Shown here: one piece after another, positions 5,244-7,151 of the stretch
Position numbering within the stretch: position 1 is the first letter of the stretch
Layout of the letters: each line of letters begins with the position of its first letter
Origin: SZUA-584 sp050943225
GTDB taxonomy: Bacteria; Bacillota; Clostridia; Christensenellales; SZUA-584
Direction of reading: 5' to 3'
DNA length: 7,151 bases
Assembly (NCBI GenBank): GCA_050943225.1
Contig: JBMNOT010000107.1
Location: 1 to 7,151 of the forward strand
Translations under genes and position numbers: made by a program
Notes under the pieces: model-generated
Seen by the model: only the letters and a program-made list of their open reading frames with translations
What the model was told of the DNA's origin: nothing
Database searches by the model: none

Positions 5244-7151
5244 ATGGTGAACCTGACGATCAACGGCAACCGCGTCACGGTGCCGGATGACTATACCATC
5301 ATGCAGGCTGCCAAAACGGTGGGCATCGACATACCCAGCCTCTGCTATATGGAAGGCGTGCACAGGTTTGGGTCGTGCCGCATCTGCGTGGTGGAAGTGG
5401 AGGGCATGAAGAACCTGCAGGCATCCTGCCTGGCGCAGGTGCGCGAAGGCATGGTGGTACACACCAACAATTACCGCGTGCGCCACGCGCGCCGCGTGCT
5501 GTACGAGCTGCTGCTCTCCGACCACGACAAGGACTGCCTATCCTGCAAGCGCAACCAGAGCTGTGAGCTGCAGGAGCTGGGCAAAACGCTGGGCGTGGAC
5601 GAAACGCGTTTCGATGGCGAGCACTCGGAATACAGCCTGGATACCTCGGTGTCCGTCACGCGCAACATGAGCAAGTGCATACTGTGCCGCCGCTGCGTGA
5701 CGGTGTGCAACGAGATACAGGGCGCCGGCGTGCTGAACGCCCAGAACCGCGGCTTTGAAACGGTGATCGGGCCGGCAATGGACCTGCCGCTGGGCAGCAA
5801 CAACTGCGCTTTTTGCGGCCAGTGCACCGTGGTGTGCCCGGTGGGCGCGCTGCGCGAGACGGATTCCATCAAGCGGGTGTGGAAAGCCATCGGCGACAAG
5901 ACCAAGCGCTGCGTGGTGCAGGTGGCGCCCGCGATACGCGTGGCCATCGGCGAGGAGTTCGGCTTTGAGCCGGGCGCTCAGGTGACGGGCAAGCTGGCTC
6001 AGGCGTTGCGCAGTCTCGGCTTCGACGACATATTCGACACCGACTTCACGGCGGACCTCACCATCATGGAGGAAGGCACCGAGTTCCTGGGCCGCGTCAA
6101 GGCGGCGCTGACCGGCGGGCAGGCCACGCTGCCGATGATCACGTCGTGCAGCCCGGGCTGGATCAAGTACATCGAGCACACGTTCCCCGACGAGCTGGAC
6201 CATCTGTCCACCTGCAAGTCGCCGCACACCATGCTGGGCGCGCTGGCCAAGTCGTTCTACGCGAAACAGATCGGCGTGGACCCCAGGGATATGTTCGTGG
6301 TGTCGATCATGCCGTGCACCGCCAAGAAGTTCGAGATCAACCGGCACGAGATGCAAAACGACGGCTGCCCCAACGTGGATGCGGTTTTAACCACGCGGGA
6401 GCTGGCGCAGATGATACGCGAGGCGGGTATCGACTTCGCGAAGCTGGAGGATTCGCACTTCGACAGCCCGCTGGGGCTGTCCACCGGCGCGGCGGACATA
6501 TTCGGCGTGACGGGCGGCGTGATGGAAGCGGCGCTGCGCACCGTGTACGAGGTGGTCACCGGCCGCGAGCTGCCGTTCGACGGGCTGCACGTGGAGCCCA
6601 TCGTGGGGCTGGATCAGATGAAAACCGCCGACCTGCTGATCGAGAACCCGCTGCCGGAGTATGCGTTCCTTAATGGCGTGACGGTGAAGGTGGCGGTGAC
6701 CAGCGGACTTGCGGGCGCAAAGCAGCTTTTGGAGCAGGTGGCGCGCGGGGAGTCGCCGTACCACTTCATTGAGGTGATGGGCTGCCCCGGCGGCTGCATC
6801 ATGGGCGGCGGACAGCCGCGCTCCAAAGACCCCGAAGTGCGCATCAAGCGCATGCGCGGCATATACAGCGAGGACGAGAGCAAGACCATCCGCAAGTCGC
6901 ACGAGAACCCCGCAGTGATAAAGCTCTACGAGGACTTCCTGGGAGAGCCCAACGGGCATCTTTCGCACGAGCTGCTGCATACGCATTACGTAAAGCGCGG
7001 GCGGTACAACGAGTATCTGGATGAGAAATATGTGATGGATGAGGTCAAACCGATGGCAGAACACAGCATTCATACAGGGCAGAAACCTTCTAGAAAGAAA
7101 GACGCCAGCGAGCGCGCGGCCAGCCGGGTGCAGAGCGACTTGGAATCGTTG
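5244..7151 (+). CDS. hydA: [FeFe] hydrogenase catalytic subunit HydA, 3' end beyond the window
   Basis: At least 636 codons are open to the window edge. The layout is that of the M3 hydrogenases. A plant-type [2Fe-2S] domain has Cys34, 45, 48 and 62. A His-ligated [4Fe-4S] site has His94, Cys98, 101 and 107. Two ferredoxin [4Fe-4S] clusters follow (Cys145, 148, 151, 155 and Cys188, 191, 194, 198). The H-cluster domain carries L1 TSCSPGW (300-306), L2 MPCTAKKFE (356-364) and L3 EVMGCPGGCIMGGGQP (510-525), and the C-terminal small domain contains SHENP and HELLHTHY (575-582). It reversibly makes or splits H2 in the cytoplasm and passes electrons through the cluster chain to the HydB/HydC subunits. 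L1 has a single Cys where the C. pasteurianum enzyme has CC. After HTHY, where the family usually ends soon, a polar, cysteine-free tail of at least 54 residues continues. No maturation genes (hydE, hydF, hydG) are in the window. Confidence 0.95.
   Translation, partial: MVNLTINGNRVTVPDDYTIMQAAKTVGIDIPSLCYMEGVHRFGSCRICVVEVEGMKNLQASCLAQVREGMVVHTNNYRVRHARRVLYELLLSDHDKDCLSCKRNQSCELQELGKTLGVDETRFDGEHSEYSLDTSVSVTRNMSKCILCRRCVTVCNEIQGAGVLNAQNRGFETVIGPAMDLPLGSNNCAFCGQCTVVCPVGALRETDSIKRVWKAIGDKTKRCVVQVAPAIRVAIGEEFGFEPGAQVTGKLAQALRSLGFDDIFDTDFTADLTIMEEGTEFLGRVKAALTGGQATLPMITSCSPGWIKYIEHTFPDELDHLSTCKSPHTMLGALAKSFYAKQIGVDPRDMFVVSIMPCTAKKFEINRHEMQNDGCPNVDAVLTTRELAQMIREAGIDFAKLEDSHFDSPLGLSTGAADIFGVTGGVMEAALRTVYEVVTGRELPFDGLHVEPIVGLDQMKTADLLIENPLPEYAFLNGVTVKVAVTSGLAGAKQLLEQVARGESPYHFIEVMGCPGGCIMGGGQPRSKDPEVRIKRMRGIYSEDESKTIRKSHENPAVIKLYEDFLGEPNGHLSHELLHTHYVKRGRYNEYLDEKYVMDEVKPMAEHSIHTGQKPSRKKDASERAASRVQSDLESL

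Overview
The window reads as the chromosome of a strictly anaerobic, GC-rich Gram-positive bacterium of the Clostridia type. The grounds are strong AGGAGG-type ribosome binding sites, an OmpR-family response regulator, and an operon for a soluble NAD(P)-linked [FeFe] hydrogenase. I cannot name a genus.

Layout. Positions 1-132 are a short intergenic stretch with a hairpin-like inverted repeat and perhaps the first codons of a gene leaving the window on the minus strand. A small AT-rich gene of unknown function (166-546, +) follows. It converges on a response regulator gene (643-1320, -), and the two share a bidirectional terminator (597-628). A 290-bp divergent intergenic region (1321-1610) holds three copies of TGTGATGA and one inverted copy. 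Three tightly packed genes then run rightward to the window edge: a NuoE-like thioredoxin-fold subunit (hydC, 1611-2117), a NuoF-like flavoprotein fused to a GltD/NfnB-like FAD-NAD(P) oxidoreductase (hydB type, 2130-5237), and the catalytic [FeFe] hydrogenase (hydA, 5244 to beyond 7151).

How they work together. HydC, HydB and HydA resemble the core of the trimeric NAD-linked, often electron-bifurcating hydrogenases such as Thermotoga HydABC. The fused HydB lacks the C-terminal two-[4Fe-4S] ferredoxin domain usual in that family. In its place is a complete GltD-like module with its own iron-sulfur domain, FAD site and NADPH-type site. One complex could therefore connect H2, NAD(H) through FMN, and NADP(H) through FAD. 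This fits the class the HydDB scheme calls glutamate-synthase-linked (group A2), whose physiological reaction is, to my knowledge, unresolved. No glutamate synthase large subunit is in the window.

The divergent regulator is unusual. Its phosphoacceptor aspartate is glutamate and one acidic-pocket residue is proline, so it probably does not work by ordinary Asp phosphorylation. It is a candidate regulator of the hydrogenase operon through the TGTGATGA repeats, two of which are spaced 11 bp apart as OmpR/PhoB-family proteins prefer.
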